64,000 nt of DNA from Lycium barbarum. Lineage: Eukaryota > Streptophyta > Magnoliopsida > Solanales > Solanaceae. The stretch is taken from contig NC_083338.1 in NCBI RefSeq assembly GCF_019175385.1, positions 68,828,712-68,892,711 on the forward strand, written 5' to 3'. The position numbers were made by a program, and so were the translations under genes. Shown here piece after piece: positions 10,825 to 23,452 of the stretch (its first letter is position 1; every line of letters starts with the position of its first letter). The notes beneath the pieces are model-generated. The model was not told where the DNA came from, made no database searches, and worked only from the letters and a program-made list of their open reading frames with translations.

Positions 10825-11672
10825 AGCTCAAAGAGAAAATATCCTTGACAAGGGAAAAGGGATTCTTCCCGAGTACATCCCAATAATGGTGGAGCCCGAG
10901 GAAGAAGAAATGGAGTCGGACCCACAAGAGCCCACATGGCTATCAAAGGAGGCTGCCTCCGCTGCACCCTCAAGTATAGAAAAAAGGAACCTCTGCTACA
11001 CCATCGAGCCCCAAAGGGGAAAGAGCCTCTGCTGCGGTATCAAGCCCTAGGGAAGAGCCCATAGAACAAATAGAGTATGCTCGGAAAGATTCACCTAAAT
11101 AGTGGGCTATTGCGGTCAAAGCATTGGATTGTCCCTACTGCGTCTCGCCTTAGCAGGTTACGAATGAGGATATAATGATCAAGTTCCGAAGCAAAGGAAT
11201 AGTCAGTGTTTGCTTCGATAGTTGCAACCTTTCCCTCTGGCATTCGCACATAAGCGATGCCCTTATCATCAGGATCAGGCAGGGCATACCCTTAATGAAT
11301 GTTTAGCCTTCAAAAGGAGACTCATCAGATTGATAGATGAGAAAATTATCACCAAGATGTGGGGGCCACATTCACTATTGGTCCATGACAATATCATCCC
11401 AACTGAAGGGATTACTCGAAACACTTGTATTTGGCGGTACGACTTCAGAGTATTTAGAGACTCTTATGCCAGTATCTTCCAGAAATTGGTCAGTATTGGG
11501 AAGATTAGCGCTATCAGAACCAGAAGGGCCCAAACCGAAGGAGTTGGCTGCTACAAAATGTGTGTATCATTCTGGAGCTTTAGGGCATGACATAGAAGAA
11601 TGCAATATATTCAATTTTGAATTGGAAAATTTGGTCCACAATGGCGCCCTTTGGTTGGTGGTCCCTTTTTAG
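10825..11672 (+). pseudogene. HOST degraded coding region with two Cys/His knuckle motifs
   Basis: Broken frames with several stops and shifts. The better-preserved 3' part holds two knuckle-like motifs, CPYHQDQAGHTLNEC (from about 11270) and CVYHSGALGHDIEEC (from about 11555), each C-x2-H, then G-H-x4-C, followed by a helix-like segment such as RRLIRLIDEKII. Similar Cys/His knuckles occur in the gag of this branch, and a third copy is present in the gag at about 29509. Two knuckles lying upstream of the gag start at 12282 suggest that the ORF1-side protein also bound nucleic acid, or that an older gag 3' end was duplicated here. Both readings are inference. Confidence 0.45.
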
Positions 11673-12281
11673 CATTAGGATTTGGGAGCCTTAGGGCCAG
11701 GAAAGGTTGAACGGACAAAAAACCTATATTGACCTCAAAAGAGAGGTCGCTTTTGGGTAGTTTTAAGGGATCCCATTTTTTGTATTTAACACAGATTTGT
11801 CCCCCGTATCTTTTTTTGTAAACGGAACTCCGCTGACTTAATGTCCCAAAGAGGGATACGCAGGAAGCCTCTATCAGGCATGGTCACAGGTAGATTTAAG
11901 TTTATTTTTATGTAAACCGAACTACGGAAGGGCCTAACTTCCCACAGAGGGATACATAGGCAGACTACGTAAGACTCGGTCCCTATATATTATAAATATT
12001 ATATCCCCCTCAAACAAAGCCCAAGTACCCCAAACCCAGTACAACAGATCAATTGAGCATTTAAATCAAATGTATGACCATTTATGTGCTAAATGTTAAA
12101 CCACCATTTATATGTGATATCATGTTATTCTTTCCTTTATTTTGACGAAACTAACTTTGTTTTCCTTTGAGTTATTCCTTTCTTACATAAAGAGAAGTTC
12201 ATTCGTGTTAACACTGCATACTTCACAAGGTCTAAAGCTGCAATAGCATCCTTATCCCTACAAGACAAAGGCAAAGAGAAA
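11673..12281 (+). other. HOST leader between ORF1 region and gag, with two copies of a recurring motif
   Basis: No supportable coding frame. The stretch contains two copies of the HOST motif that starts GAACTmCG and ends near GGATACryAGGmAG, at 11825-11868 and 11919-11963. Related copies lie on the other side of pol (48344-48366, 57822-57867, 59874-59918, and a split copy at 60032-60054 plus 63645-63673). The rest is AT-rich. By position it is an untranslated leader of the gag-pol part. Confidence 0.5.
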
Positions 12282-12916
12282 ATGACCGGTACTTCAGAGA
12301 ATGAAACTACCCCTACTGATATCGCTCTCAGAGAATCGCCTCTGCGAGAGCTGCTTGAGTCATCGCCTACTGAAGACGTTATGAAAATGATGCTCGAAAA
12401 GATCGCCCATCTTCAAGAAGAAGTAGCGCGAAACAAAGCTGCTAATGCTGCGCGAGAAGCCCCTGCTGAAGAAAGAAGGCCTCTACCATTTTTTTCCATC
12501 TCTGAGTTCACCATTACCAGATCACTTCCTCACTACGTCCGTTATGACCACCATGCCATTTACCCCAATCGATGGACACATTGGTGCCTTAAGCCATATC
12601 CCACCACCACTTAACACTAACAAAATTCCCGGGACCGCCCACTCTATCCCCTCTTACCCAGCACAACAAAACACCACCCTGGCATCACTATACAACTAAG
12701 CCCCACCCCACTACCAACTGACAAAAGCATACCTATTACCCAAATTCGCCTTGCTATTTCTTTCCACACGCCTATCACACCGGGAACCTTCTCACCCGAT
12801 CAAGAAATTGACCACTATGAAGAGATGGAAAAGGCATGGAAGGCCGAATAGGGAAAACAGGAAGAAAGGCTTGAGCGGAAGATGACCATAATGTTGGAAC
12901 GATCTATGAGGACTAC
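12282..12916 (+). pseudogene. HOST gag, N-terminal part
   Basis: ATG at 12282 opens a frame starting MTGTSENETTPTDIALRESP, followed by a coiled-coil-like segment (MMLEKIAHLQEEVARNKAAN). The frame shifts near 12590-12620 and a Pro-rich stretch continues in other frames; just before the insertion the frame again reads a charged EMEKAWKAE-like segment. The gag is then cut at 12916 by element B (target duplication ACTAC at 12912-12916) and resumes at 28433. Gag would form the virus-like particle. The start was chosen because it is the first ATG after the leader and the coiled-coil N-terminus is typical of this branch. Confidence 0.6.
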
Positions 12917-15467
12917 TATCACGACCAGCCTAGGGGGCCGCGACCCCACGGGGGCACCCCTTGGCTTGTACTTATGCTTACATCTAGGTGAGCCACATAA
13001 TTAAACATACATTTCTATTCATCATTCAAGCTAGTCCCATAGGACGACAATGATTTCATATTATGGTTGGCATCTATACCATAATGTACATGAGCCGACA
13101 AGGCTATCAAAATGACATACAAAATATAGGCCGACAAGGCCAGACATATCTAACCATATACACGTGACTACGAGCCTCTAAGAAGAGTATAACATATCAC
13201 ATGAGCGGGACAAGACCCCGCTATGCCCATAATTATGTACACAAAAGAATAAGTACCCAAAAATAATGGCTTCGAATGAAATGGAGCTCTGCTTTGTAAT
13301 CTCTGAGAAAGCAGCTATGGATCAAGTCTGTCTCCTTGTGCACCTGCGGCATGACGCAGCGTCCACAACAAAAGGACGTCAGTACGAAGAATGTACTGAA
13401 TATGTAAAGCATGATCAATATCAATGTAGAAGCATAAATAACAACATAAGAAATAGCATAGAATGGGAGATGACAATATCATCGTCATATGCACTTACTT
13501 GCCTTTCTTAGGAACTTTCCATTTCTAACACGTATATGTGTACATACATCATTATCCGTATTCATAATAGTACCCGTACCATATTTGTGCTCGTATTCGT
13601 ATACATGCCCCTTATTCACATTCATATACATAGTCATATCATATTCGTATTCATATCATATACATAATCATATCATATACATAGCATTTATATAGCATAC
13701 CCGACCACGTAGGATCGGTGTTTCATACGTACTTGGCCAATCAAGGCTCAAGGTTACACATACCTGGCCCTACCAAGGCTTCAGGGTTACATCTACCTCG
13801 CCCTACCAAGGCGTCAGGGTTATCCGTACCATCTGCAGAGGTGTGCGCGCATTACGTAATCATATGCATACTTACTTACATATCATACCCGGCCTCATAA
13901 GCTCAGGGTTCCATAATAGTCATTCGTAGATACATATACATAATAGCTCATAAGCATCATTACTATTAACGTCATTATCATCATCGTCATCATTATCGTC
14001 ATCGATATCATTATCACTATCATCGTCATTCGTCACATCCATCTTTATAAGCTTACTCGTTATACGAGGAACTTAGCACAATTGTAGCGTATCAAGAATC
14101 ATGAGCCTACTAGCTCGGAGGATCGAATCATTTGAAAAACATCATAGACTTATGGAAGAATTTGACGTTTGGCCAAAGAACCATGCCTTATGAAAGAAGG
14201 GTTAGCCTTACATACCTTTTCCGTTCAACTATTTACCACTTGCGCGTTCTCCTCCAACGCTCGCGTTTCTACCTTCATTAAAGTCATACTATCATTAGAA
14301 TCGATAGCTAGCATACATGACTAAAACTAGAGAAAATCGGACAGCATCTCCTTTATTTATACGACATTCCCTCATAACGTATATCAACTCCCAAACGTCA
14401 ATAATAGATTCACAATACCATAATAATAGTCATTATTCATCCACATTATCCACATTTCTCAATTTGCTTTCAATCACTCACATCTATGGCTATAACACAC
14501 GACTATGTCCATTCAAGTACATTACTCATCTCATGTTCTCAACATCATTTATAACATATTTACATCACAATACATCAAGAGTCATAACTCAATTCAAACT
14601 ATTTCTCAAAATGGCACTATTCCATATTCATGACCCATTTTACCATACCCTTCTACAATCCGAGTATTTTTACTCTTAAATACCTTAAACAACATATAAA
14701 TACCATAAATCCTACCTTAGATGTTTTAGGAACAAGCCTTTGTTGATAATACTCCACTTGAGCAAAAACCCTAGTTTATCTCCATGAGATTTCTTGACTT
14801 TGAATGATCTTTGATGGTTTTTTTGCACTTGATTCACTTGGTTTATGTTGTTGATCACCTAATATCCTTGAATTCTTGTGGAATATATGTAGAGATATGT
14901 TTTAGAGATAAGGGGTGTGAAGTGGAAGGGAAATGAAATAACCTTGGTCCCTTTATTTAATGAATAACAATTCTGCCCGACCGTATATACGGACCAACAT
15001 ACGGTCCGTATAATTTATACGGGCCGTATATTTGGTCCAGAGACTTTTCCCTTTCTGGGCTGATTATACGGTCCCAAACATATGGACCGTATAATTTATA
15101 CGGCCAGTATGTTTGGCCGTATAACCCCCAGTGGTTCCGAAGTTCGTTTCGTCGATTCGTTTGATCTCAAATCCTTATGGAACCTTCTTAACGCTTGTTA
15201 AACACTTCAATAACAATCTAAGGGATGTTATCACACTTCTTCAAGACATCATTAAGTCCTCATTAACTTGTTACTTGTATTTCCTTGCCGATACTTATCG
15301 TAAGCCTTACCTCGTCTTAGCCAACTTCCTCATCTCACATCGGATGCCTTTGAAATCTCACTTAGGGTCATCAAATGTTGTTTCTTACTCATGGAAGTAT
15401 CATACACTCGTACGCATCGCTAGTTCATTCACTTGCATACCAACGGAATATTTTCCTAGGTGTAACA
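12917..15467 (-). repeat. Element B 3' LTR (left copy)
   Basis: 2551 bases ending GGTGTAACA at the polypurine tract. Contains the conserved block around 13340-13410 (CAGTAC at 13380-13385), two to three copies of a CTGGCCCTACCAAGGCTTCA repeat near 13735-13820, a TTATTTAAT promoter-like site near 14953-14962 and the ACGGTCCGTA palindrome array at 14981-15125. Confidence 0.9.
14981..15125 (-). repeat. Palindrome array in element B left LTR
   Basis: Several exact or near-exact palindromes in 145 bases: CCGTATATACGG (14981-14992), TACGGTCCGTA (15000-15010), TATACGGGCCGTATA (15016-15030), and CCGTATAATTTATACGG (around 15087-15103). They sit just upstream (minus sense) of a TATA-like ATTAAATAAAGG at about 14951-14962. 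The right LTR has them at about 27933-28090. Confidence 0.75.
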
Positions 15468-15483
15468 TTCTCCCCCCCTTAAG
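15468..15483 (-). promoter_or_regulatory. Element B polypurine tract
   Basis: The minus strand reads TTAAGGGGGGGAGAA next to the LTR end, followed on the inner side by the conserved ATTCG..CGAAT palindrome (about 15487-15500). Confidence 0.8.
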
Positions 15484-15671
15484 AACATTCGTCCTCGAAT
15501 ATTAAAGTCTTCGGGAATTCTATAAAACTTTTGCCAAAGTTTCCCCTATAATGTGGCACTACCATCCTGTCACAACAACCCATAATATCGATGCCTCACA
15601 GGGCCACAACATAATAGCAATAAAATTTGGCCACACACGACCAAAAAGCATAAAAGGAAAACATACATACC

Positions 15672-16127
15672 TTATAATCTTGACGTCTCATCTTGGATTT
15701 CTTCCAAGGGTTGAAATAAATGTGGATATCTGGATCGCATACTCTCTTCCGCTTCCCATGTCATTTCCTCTCGTTTACTGCTTCTCCATAGAACCTTAAC
15801 CGAGGCCACTTCATTGTTTCTAAGCCTCCGTACTTGCCTATCTAATATGGCAATGGGTACCTCTTCGTAAGTCAATTTTTCTGTCACTTGTACATCATTT
15901 ATTGGAACAATCTTAGTAGGATATCCTACAAATTTCCGAAGCATCGAGACATGGAAAACTGGATGGACTGACTCCAAATCCGGAGGTAGATATAATTCAT
16001 AGGCTACTTTGCCCACTTTTCGTACAATCTCATAAGGCCCAATGTATCGGGGACTAAGCTTCCCCTTTTTACAAAATCTCATGACGCCCATCATTGGCGA
16101 CACTTTCAGGAATACCCAATCTTTCAC
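15672..16127 (-). pseudogene. Element B integrase C-terminus and chromodomain
   Basis: An open 151-residue stretch: [49 protein letters not shown] (integrase C-terminal part with the GPY/F-like module), then the chromodomain [47 protein letters not shown]. The chromodomain is open with no stop and ends the frame in DETSRL, the probable true C-terminus of pol. This is the best-preserved part of element B. It is in phase with the upstream part except for a stop at 16128. Confidence 0.85.
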
Positions 16128-17200
16128 TTAGAACTCCAATTTTCTTCGGCGATTATCCGCATAGGACTTTTGACGACTTTGGGCTGCTAACAACCTATCT
16201 TGTATGAGCTTAACTTTCTCTATGGCTTGCTGGACTAAGTCTGGCCCTATCAGTTTGGTCTCTCCTATCTCGAACCATCCAATTGGGGATCTGCAGTATC
16301 GCCCATATAAAGCTTCATACGGTGCCATTTGAATGCTAGAATGATAACTGTTATTGTAAGCAAACTCAATGAGTGGCAAATGGTCATCCCAATTTCCCCC
16401 AAAGTCTATCACATGCCCGCAACATATCTTCAAGAGTCTGAATGGTATGTTCAGCTTGCCCATCGGTCTGCGGGTGAAATGCCGTGCTGCGGCTCACTTG
16501 GGTCCGTAGACCCTCTTGGAAAGACTTCCAAAAATTGGCTATAAACTGAGTCCCTCTGTCTGAGATAATAGATACTGGAATACCATGGAGTCTCACTATC
16601 TCTTTAAGATAGAGTTTTGCATAGTCTTCTGCCACCTAGGTCGTCCTGACCGGTAAGAAATGAGCTGACTTTGTGAGTCTATCCACAATCACCCATATGG
16701 AATCATACTTATGTTGGGAACGGGGTAAGCCTAAAATGAAGTCCATGTTAATCACTTCCCATCTCCAAGTTGGAATTTCTAGAGCTTGCAACAGTCCACT
16801 CGGCTTTTGGTGCTCGATTTTCACTTGTTGACAATTAGGACATTGAGCTACGAATTCCGTTATATATTTCTTCATCCCATTCCACCAATATATAGACTTG
16901 AGGTCATGATACATTTTCGTCGCACCGGGGTGAACAGAATAACGGGAACAATGAGCTTCTCTCAATATCTGGTGGCGTAGACCTGCCACATTGGGGACAC
17001 ATAATCTGCCTCGGCATCGGAGAACTCCGTCTCCTGAAATATCAAATGATGACTCCTCTCTCGGAGAGAGTGTGTCTTTGTAATGCCTTAGCATGGAATC
17101 TTCGTATTGTCGCTCTTTCAGTTCTGCTACTAGCGACGAGACTGCTGAATTCTGGATAGTAGCTCCCTGGCTACCTGAGTCCACTACTCGAACTCCTAGG
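16128..17200 (-). pseudogene. Element B integrase zinc finger and core
   Basis: Open pieces 16636-17184, 16384-16635 and 16128-16463 in shifting frames. Zinc part: HCSRYSVHPG and [13 protein letters not shown] (HHCC complete). Core: INMDFILGLPRS (Asp), VSIISDRGTQFIANFW (Asp), FHPQTDGQAEHTIQTLED (Glu), then [20 protein letters not shown] and [17 protein letters not shown]. The catalytic set is present, but at least two frame breaks make it non-functional. Confidence 0.82.
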
Positions 17201-17960
17201 TTAGCTAACTACTGGAGCTCACGGGCCATTTCCCTCTTTTCTGGTCGAACATCACACAAACTTCCCATAGATCTACGGCTGAGAGCATCAGCCACAACAT
17301 TCGCCTTTCCGGGGTGATACAAGATATCAACATCATAGTCTTTTAGCAATTCTAACCATCATCGTTGTCGCAAATTCAACTCTTTCTACTTGAAGATGTA
17401 CTGAAGACTCTTATGATCTGTGTAAATATCCACATGGACACCATATAAATAATGTCTCCATATCTTTAACGCATGAACCACTACGGCCAATTCTAAATCA
17501 TGGGTTGGATAATTCTGCTCATGTTTCCGCAATTGCCTTGAAGCATACGCAATCACTTTACCATGTTGCATCAATACACATCATATCCCAACACCTGAAG
17601 CATCGCAATAAACAACATATCCTTCCAATCCCTCTGGAAGTGTCAAGACTGGGGCGGAAGTCAACCTACTTTTCAACTCTTGGAAGCTACGTTCACAAGC
17701 ATCTGTCCGTTGAAACTTTGCCGACTTCTGGGTCAACTTCGTGAGTGGTGCAGAAATAGAAAAAAACCTTTAACGAATCTCCTATAATAACCCGCTAAGC
17801 CTAGAAAGCTACGAACCTCCGTAGGAGTCGTGGGCCTTGGCCAAGTCTTCACGGCCTCGATCTTTTGACTATCCACTCGAATACCATCGGCTGCAACGAT
17901 ATGCCCCAAAAATGCCACTGAGTTCAACCAAAACTCGCATTTAGAAAATTTTGCAAACAA
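17201..17960 (-). pseudogene. Element B RT connection and RNase H
   Basis: 17733-17960 reads [20 protein letters not shown] and [17 protein letters not shown] (RT thumb). 17386-17574 reads [53 protein letters not shown] (RNase H Glu and Asp positions). The part with the first Asp lies between, around 17590-17640, in another frame. Frame changes at 17575 and 17732. Confidence 0.75.
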
Positions 17961-18630
17961 TTCTCAAGCTCGAAGAACTCCAAGGACAGTACGCAAATGA
18001 TCCGCATGCTCTGCCTAGGATCTAGAATACACCAAGATATAGTCGATAAACACGATCACAAATAAATCCAGGAAAGGCCCGAACACATTATTCATCAGAT
18101 CCATAAATACGGCCGGTGCAATAGTTAGCCAAAATGACATTACCCGGAACTCAAAATGACCATATCTTGTTCTGAAGGCTGTCTTAGGGATATTTTTCTC
18201 CCTAACTCTCACTTGGTGATACCCAGACCTCAAATCAATCTTTGAAAACCATTTGGCACCTTGCAATTGATCAAATAAATCATCAATCCTCGGAAGAGGA
18301 TATTTATTATTAATCGTCACCTTATTCAATTGCCGATAATCAATGCACATTCTCAAGGAGCCATCTTTCTTTCGGACGAACAATACGGGTGCTCGCCACG
18401 GGGATGAACTAGGCCTAATGAAGCCTTTATCAAGCAAGTCTTTTAATTGCTCCTTCAACTCTTTCAATCCTGTGGGAGCCATTCTATAAGGAGGAATAGA
18501 TATCGGCTTAGTGCCTGGCAACACATCAATAGCAAAATCAATCTCCCGCTCGGGAGGAAGGCCTGGAAGCTCTTCTGGGAACACATCCGGAAATTCATTT
18601 ACTACGGGAACCGACTGAAGAGTCAGCGAT
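17961..18630 (-). pseudogene. Element B reverse transcriptase, catalytic Asp lost
   Basis: Part of a 316-residue open stretch (18015-18965) that begins in the protease. RT blocks: [78 protein letters not shown]. At the active site the usual FIDD reads FIDY (about 18040-18055), so the second catalytic Asp is gone; MSFGLT also reads MSFWLT. The frame is long and open but the enzyme would be inactive. Confidence 0.85.
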
Positions 18631-19130
18631 TCAGCTTCTACATCTTGAACCTGAACTAGATGATAAATGCAACCTTTCGTGATCATTTTCCTAGCCTTCA
18701 TATAGGAAATAAACCTACATTTTGGTGACGCCGTATTCCCTTTCCATTCTAGGACTGGTTCTCCCGGAAATTGGAAACGAACCATTTTCATTCTGCAATC
18801 GACATTGGCATAACAAGAAGCTAACCAATCCATGCCCATAATAACATCAAAATCCACCATTTCTAGCTCATGCAAGTCAATCATGGTACGACGATCACAA
18901 ATCACAATTACATAATTTCTATATACTCGGATAGCTATTACCGATTCACCCACGGGCGTAGACACCTCAAAAGGTTTGATCGACTCCGGCTCGACACTAA
19001 ATCAACCCGCAATATATGGAGTAACATATGACAACGTGGAGCCCAGATCAATCAAAGCATATACATCGTGAGAAAATACCGATAATGTACCTGTAACCAC
19101 GTCCGGAGAAGACTCAAGATCTTGGCGTCA
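18631..19130 (-). pseudogene. Element B aspartic protease
   Basis: The active-site strand at about 19040-19075 reads YALIDLGSTLSYV, DLGS where sister elements have DPGS; the Asp is kept. Downstream the open frame gives [29 protein letters not shown], then the tail leading into RT. A stop lies between the two parts (around 19000). Confidence 0.75.
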
Positions 19131-20477
19131 AGCCAAATCATAAACACGGTGCTGAGGGCCGCTAGTACTGGGAACTCTCCCTCTTCCTTTACCATGGCCG
19201 ACTGGCGCATCTGAACCTGGCCCCATAGGGCGTACAGATGCTGAAGATCCGGCTACCGACCCTGATGGCTGGGTCCTACCTCTACCATGAACTGAGGGGC
19301 CATCACGCATAATATGGCCTGGTCGACCACATGAATAGCAAACATCTGAACCCATTTGGCATCGACCCCAATGTAACTTCCCACACTGGGAACATCGTAG
19401 TGCGAGTGGCCTTGCCTGACCCGAATCATCTCTAAACTGAGGCCTCGAATAGCTCTGACTCGGCCCAGAACGAGTAGATCTGTTGAATCTCTGGCCTGAA
19501 AACTGTGGAGGCGCACTAGTCATAGAATAGCCTGAGTGCCTGGACATCTACTGTCTATGTCCACCTCTAAACTCACTCATCGGACCTGAAGATCTGGCCC
19601 TCTTGCCATGACCTCTATCCTGCTCGCATTCACTTCTCTGCTACTGTAGGTTTTCTTATAAGTTCTGAGCATGAGCCTGAATGCGTGCAATATCCATATT
19701 GTCCTGAAGGGATGCAGTCAAACATCTATCCATCAAATGTGGCCCTAGGCCTTTCACAAATCGGTGTACCCGGTCACCCATATCCGCTAACATGGCCGAA
19801 GCATACCTAGCCAAGGAATTGAAGCAGAGACTATACTCTAGAGCACTCATGCTACCTTGTCTCAAATTTAAGAACTTATCGGCTCTAGTTCGCCGAACTT
19901 CTGGAGGCATATAATGTCAGAGAAAAGCATCAACAAACTCTTTCCATACTAAGGGAGGTGCATTGGCTCCCCGTGAAGCCATCCAAACAGTATACCATTG
20001 GATCGAGACATCTCTCAATCTATATGACGCTAACTCCACCGATTCGGTGTCCGAAACATGTATCAATCAAGGCGTCCTCAACATACCATCAATGAAATCC
20101 TGAGGGTCCTCCTCTGGCTTTGATCCAAAGAATTCCGGAGGGTTTAAAGTAATGAAGTCACGGGCCCTTGCACTAACAGCCCTGTCACCTTGGCCCGCAC
20201 TTTGTCGCTGAGTCTGAGCAGCAGCCAACTGAATAAGCAAATTTATAGCCTCTTTTACATCTTGGCCAGAAGTATCTGGTAGGGGAGCTGGGGGTACTGG
20301 AGCTAGGGCTGAGGCTCCCTCACGCTCCTCTAATATAGGTACTGAACGGGAGGACTGAGATTGAGCCGCACTCTGGGACTCACTTTCCTCTACTACCGGT
20401 GGCGGTGCTCTTTCAGCCCACTTTTCTGCCACCGTCTTGCCCTTTTGGGCTGCTGTAGCCTTTCTCTTTACAGGCAT
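19128..20477 (-). pseudogene. Element B gag
   Basis: ATG at 20475-20477 opens MPVKRKATAAQKGKTVAEKW, the family's usual basic N-terminus, and runs 136 residues to a break (20067). 19656-19910 reads MPPEVRRTRADKFLNLRQGS and HRFVKGLGPHLMD. 19128-19547 carries the knuckle CYSCGRPGHIMRDG, in which the last Cys of CX2CX4HX4C is replaced by Gly, preceded by RCSQCGKLHWGRC. Several frame breaks. The leader upstream is interrupted after about 15 bases by solo LTR G. Confidence 0.8.
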
Positions 20478-20735
20478 TTCTGAAATACATTATGTCACAC
20501 CCTAATCTTGATAGGGCACGACGGGCACCCGACTCTTATCAGAGTCGAGCGAACCCTCAAACATTCGCTCTATCGAAACCTGTCATTTCAAAAACTTTTA
20601 AAAACATAAAACTTTTTCACATAGAGATCATTATCTTTGTAATGATTATGAAAACTTTCAATCAATTAAGTACTTTAAACCAATTTAAATCGTCTAAAAT
20701 ACATACTCTTTTAAAATCTACAAATGATTCACACT

Positions 20736-23034
20736 TGTCATGACCCGACTCAGGGCCGCGACGAGCACCCGGTGCTAACCCACCCGAGCACCCTCTTAGC
20801 TTACTCTTATACATACATCTAGGTGAGCCACATAATTATACATACATTTTCATTCATTCGTCAACTAGTCCCAATTGGACAACGGTACATTTATATCACC
20901 ATAGGCATCTATGCCACATCAATGTACGTGGGCCAACGTGGTCGACAAAATGATATACAAAACATAGGCCGACAAGGCCGGACATGTCTAACCATATACA
21001 CATGACTACGAGCCTCTAGGAAGAGTATAACGCATCACATGAGTGGGACAGGACCCCGCTATGCCCATAATTATATACACAAAAGAATAAGTACCCAAAA
21101 GCTATGGCTCCGAAGGGAATGGAGCTCCGCTATGTAATCTCTGAATAAGCAGCTATGGATCAAGTCTGTCTCCCTGTGCACCTGCGGGCATGACGCAGCG
21201 TCCACAAACAAAAGGACGTCAGTACGAAGAATGTACTGAGTATGTAAAACATGATCAACATCAATGTAGAAGCATCATAGACAATATATGAAGTGGCATA
21301 GGAGGGAAGACAATAATATCATCATCATGGCACTTACCTGCCTTTCATAGGAACTTTCCATTTCTCAGGCGTATTTCATAATAGGGCTCGTACTCGTATA
21401 CATAGTCTTTTCACATTCATATTCATATTATATACATAGTCATACACTTATATACATACATAGCGTGCCCGACCATAAGGTTCGGTGTTTCATACGTACT
21501 TGGCCAACCAAGGCTCAATGTTATTTCTACCTGGCCGTACCAAGGCTTCAGGGTTATCCATACCATCTGCAGATGTGTGCGCGCGTTACGTAATCATATA
21601 CATACATATATATATACATCCATATACATATATTCTACACGGCATTATAAGCTCGGGGTGTCATTATAGCCCTTCATAGGCACATGTGAATATAATAGCC
21701 CGTAGGCACCTTTAGCATAATTATTATCATCATCGTCGTCACTATCATCATCATTTTCGCTACATCTCTATCTTATGCTTACTCGTCAATGGGGTGCGTA
21801 GTACATTCGTAGCACGTATCGAGGGTCGTGAGCTTATGAGCTTGGAGTGTCAGTCACTTGAATACAACATACTCATATAGAGGATTTAAGAGTTTGGCCA
21901 AGGAACCATGCCTTATGAAAGAAGGGTTAGCCTTACATACCTTTTCGTCGCACTATTCTACACTTGCACGCTTCCTTCCAATGCTAGCGTCTATACCTTC
22001 ATTAGTATCATAACAATGGCCATTAGTCATTCACGTTATCCACATTATTTAGACTCCTTAATTTGCCTCTAATTCACCCATATTCATGGTCATAACATCC
22101 AACTTCGTCCATTCGTCTAAAGTGTCTAGTTAATGTTCTTAGTCACATTTATAATGCATTCATATCACAACACAACAACATTCATGATTCAATTCAAACT
22201 ATTCCTCAAAATGCCACTATTCATCATTCATGACCTACTTGACCATATTTTCTACAATCCATGTATTTCAACTCTTCAATACCTTAAACATCATGTAAAA
22301 ATCATGAATCTTACCTTAGAGGTTGTAGGAACAAGCTTTGGTTAACAATACTCCACTTTGAGCAAAACCCTAGTTTTTCTCCATTTGCATTTCTTGACTT
22401 GAATGGTATTTAATGGCTTGCTTACACTTGATTCACTTGTTTATGTTGTTGGTGGCTTATAGTCCTTGAAAACTTATGAAATAAATGTAGGGAGATGATT
22501 CTAGAGAGAAGTGGTGTAGTGTACAAATGAAATAAAACAAGTCTTGGTCCTTATATTTAACGAACTGAAAATCTGTGCTGGGGTGAACAGTGGTCATCCA
22601 TGGAGGTTTACGGTCCGTATTTCAGTTTACGGACCATCCCTCATGGTCGTCTTTAACCTTAAGCAGCGCCAGAAACTTTAGGCTACATGCATGGTGATTT
22701 ACAACCATGGTTTACGGGTCGTAAATCACTTTACGGTCCGTCCTCCTGGTCATATTTTACCATTTCTCCACTGGGCAGAAAGTCAAAGCCTTGCATGGCT
22801 GTTTACGACCTTCCATTTTACAGACCGTATACCAGTTTACGGTCCGTATTTTGCACTTTACGACCACTGGGCAGTTTTGCCAACTTTCAACTTTTCAAAT
22901 TTCTCGACTTTTCATTCTAATCATTCTCGTCCATTTACGCACATTGCTCATGAAACATTATACTCTCGCACTCCTCGCACACATCACTAGTTCGTTCACT
23001 TGCGTATCAACGGGAAATTTTCTGAGGTGTAACA
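20736..23034 (-). mobile_element. Solo LTR H, nested in G
   Basis: 2299 bases from TGTCATGACC to GGTGTAACA with perfect duplication ACACT at 20731-20735 and 23035-23039. Same subfamily as solo LTR D. Carries the conserved block (CAGTAC at 21220-21225), a TTAAATATAAGG promoter-like site near 22548-22560 (minus) and the TTTACGGTCCGTA palindrome array at 22605-22870. A solo LTR arises by recombination between the two LTRs of an element. Confidence 0.92.
22605..22870 (-). repeat. Palindrome array in solo LTR H
   Basis: Six or more copies of TTTACGG(T/A)CCGTA-type half or whole palindromes (for example 22607-22619, 22625-22635, 22730-22740, 22816-22829, 22835-22848), spread over 265 bases upstream (minus sense) of the TATA-like site. 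Solo LTR D has the equivalent at about 44328-44582. Confidence 0.7.
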
Positions 23035-23452
23035 ACACTTCTCGACGCGCTATCCAAAGGACACTGTCTGCAAAGTCTCTATCATATACAAAATACCATG
23101 ACATAAGTACTTTGACCCGGAAACACTCCGAACTGAGATGGAGCTCGCCAATCCGACTGGTAGCATGGGAACATCCTATAGCCAATGTCTTCCACTCATC
23201 TGTATACACCTGCGTGGCATGAAACGCAACCCCCGAAGAAAAAGGGGTCAGTACGGAATATGTACTGAGTATGTAAAGCATTACTGAATCATAAACAAGG
23301 AAAGGCGTAACAGTAAACCAGTTTAGGGGCAACTCGGGAGTAACCTGGAACAGCATTTTAAACCGTGCCATATAGTGCCTTACACAGATTCTAGCATACA
23401 CAATATAAATACAGCATACATAAATTCTAGAATACACGATGGGAATATAGTA

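Noticed and set aside
18447..18659. Plus-strand open frames opposite the RT of elements A, B and C
   Set aside because: Shadows of the coding minus strand.
20488..20492. Target duplication of solo LTR G (catta near 20488, cata/tacaa near 25660)
   Set aside because: No exact pair found; the right edge of G is therefore approximate.
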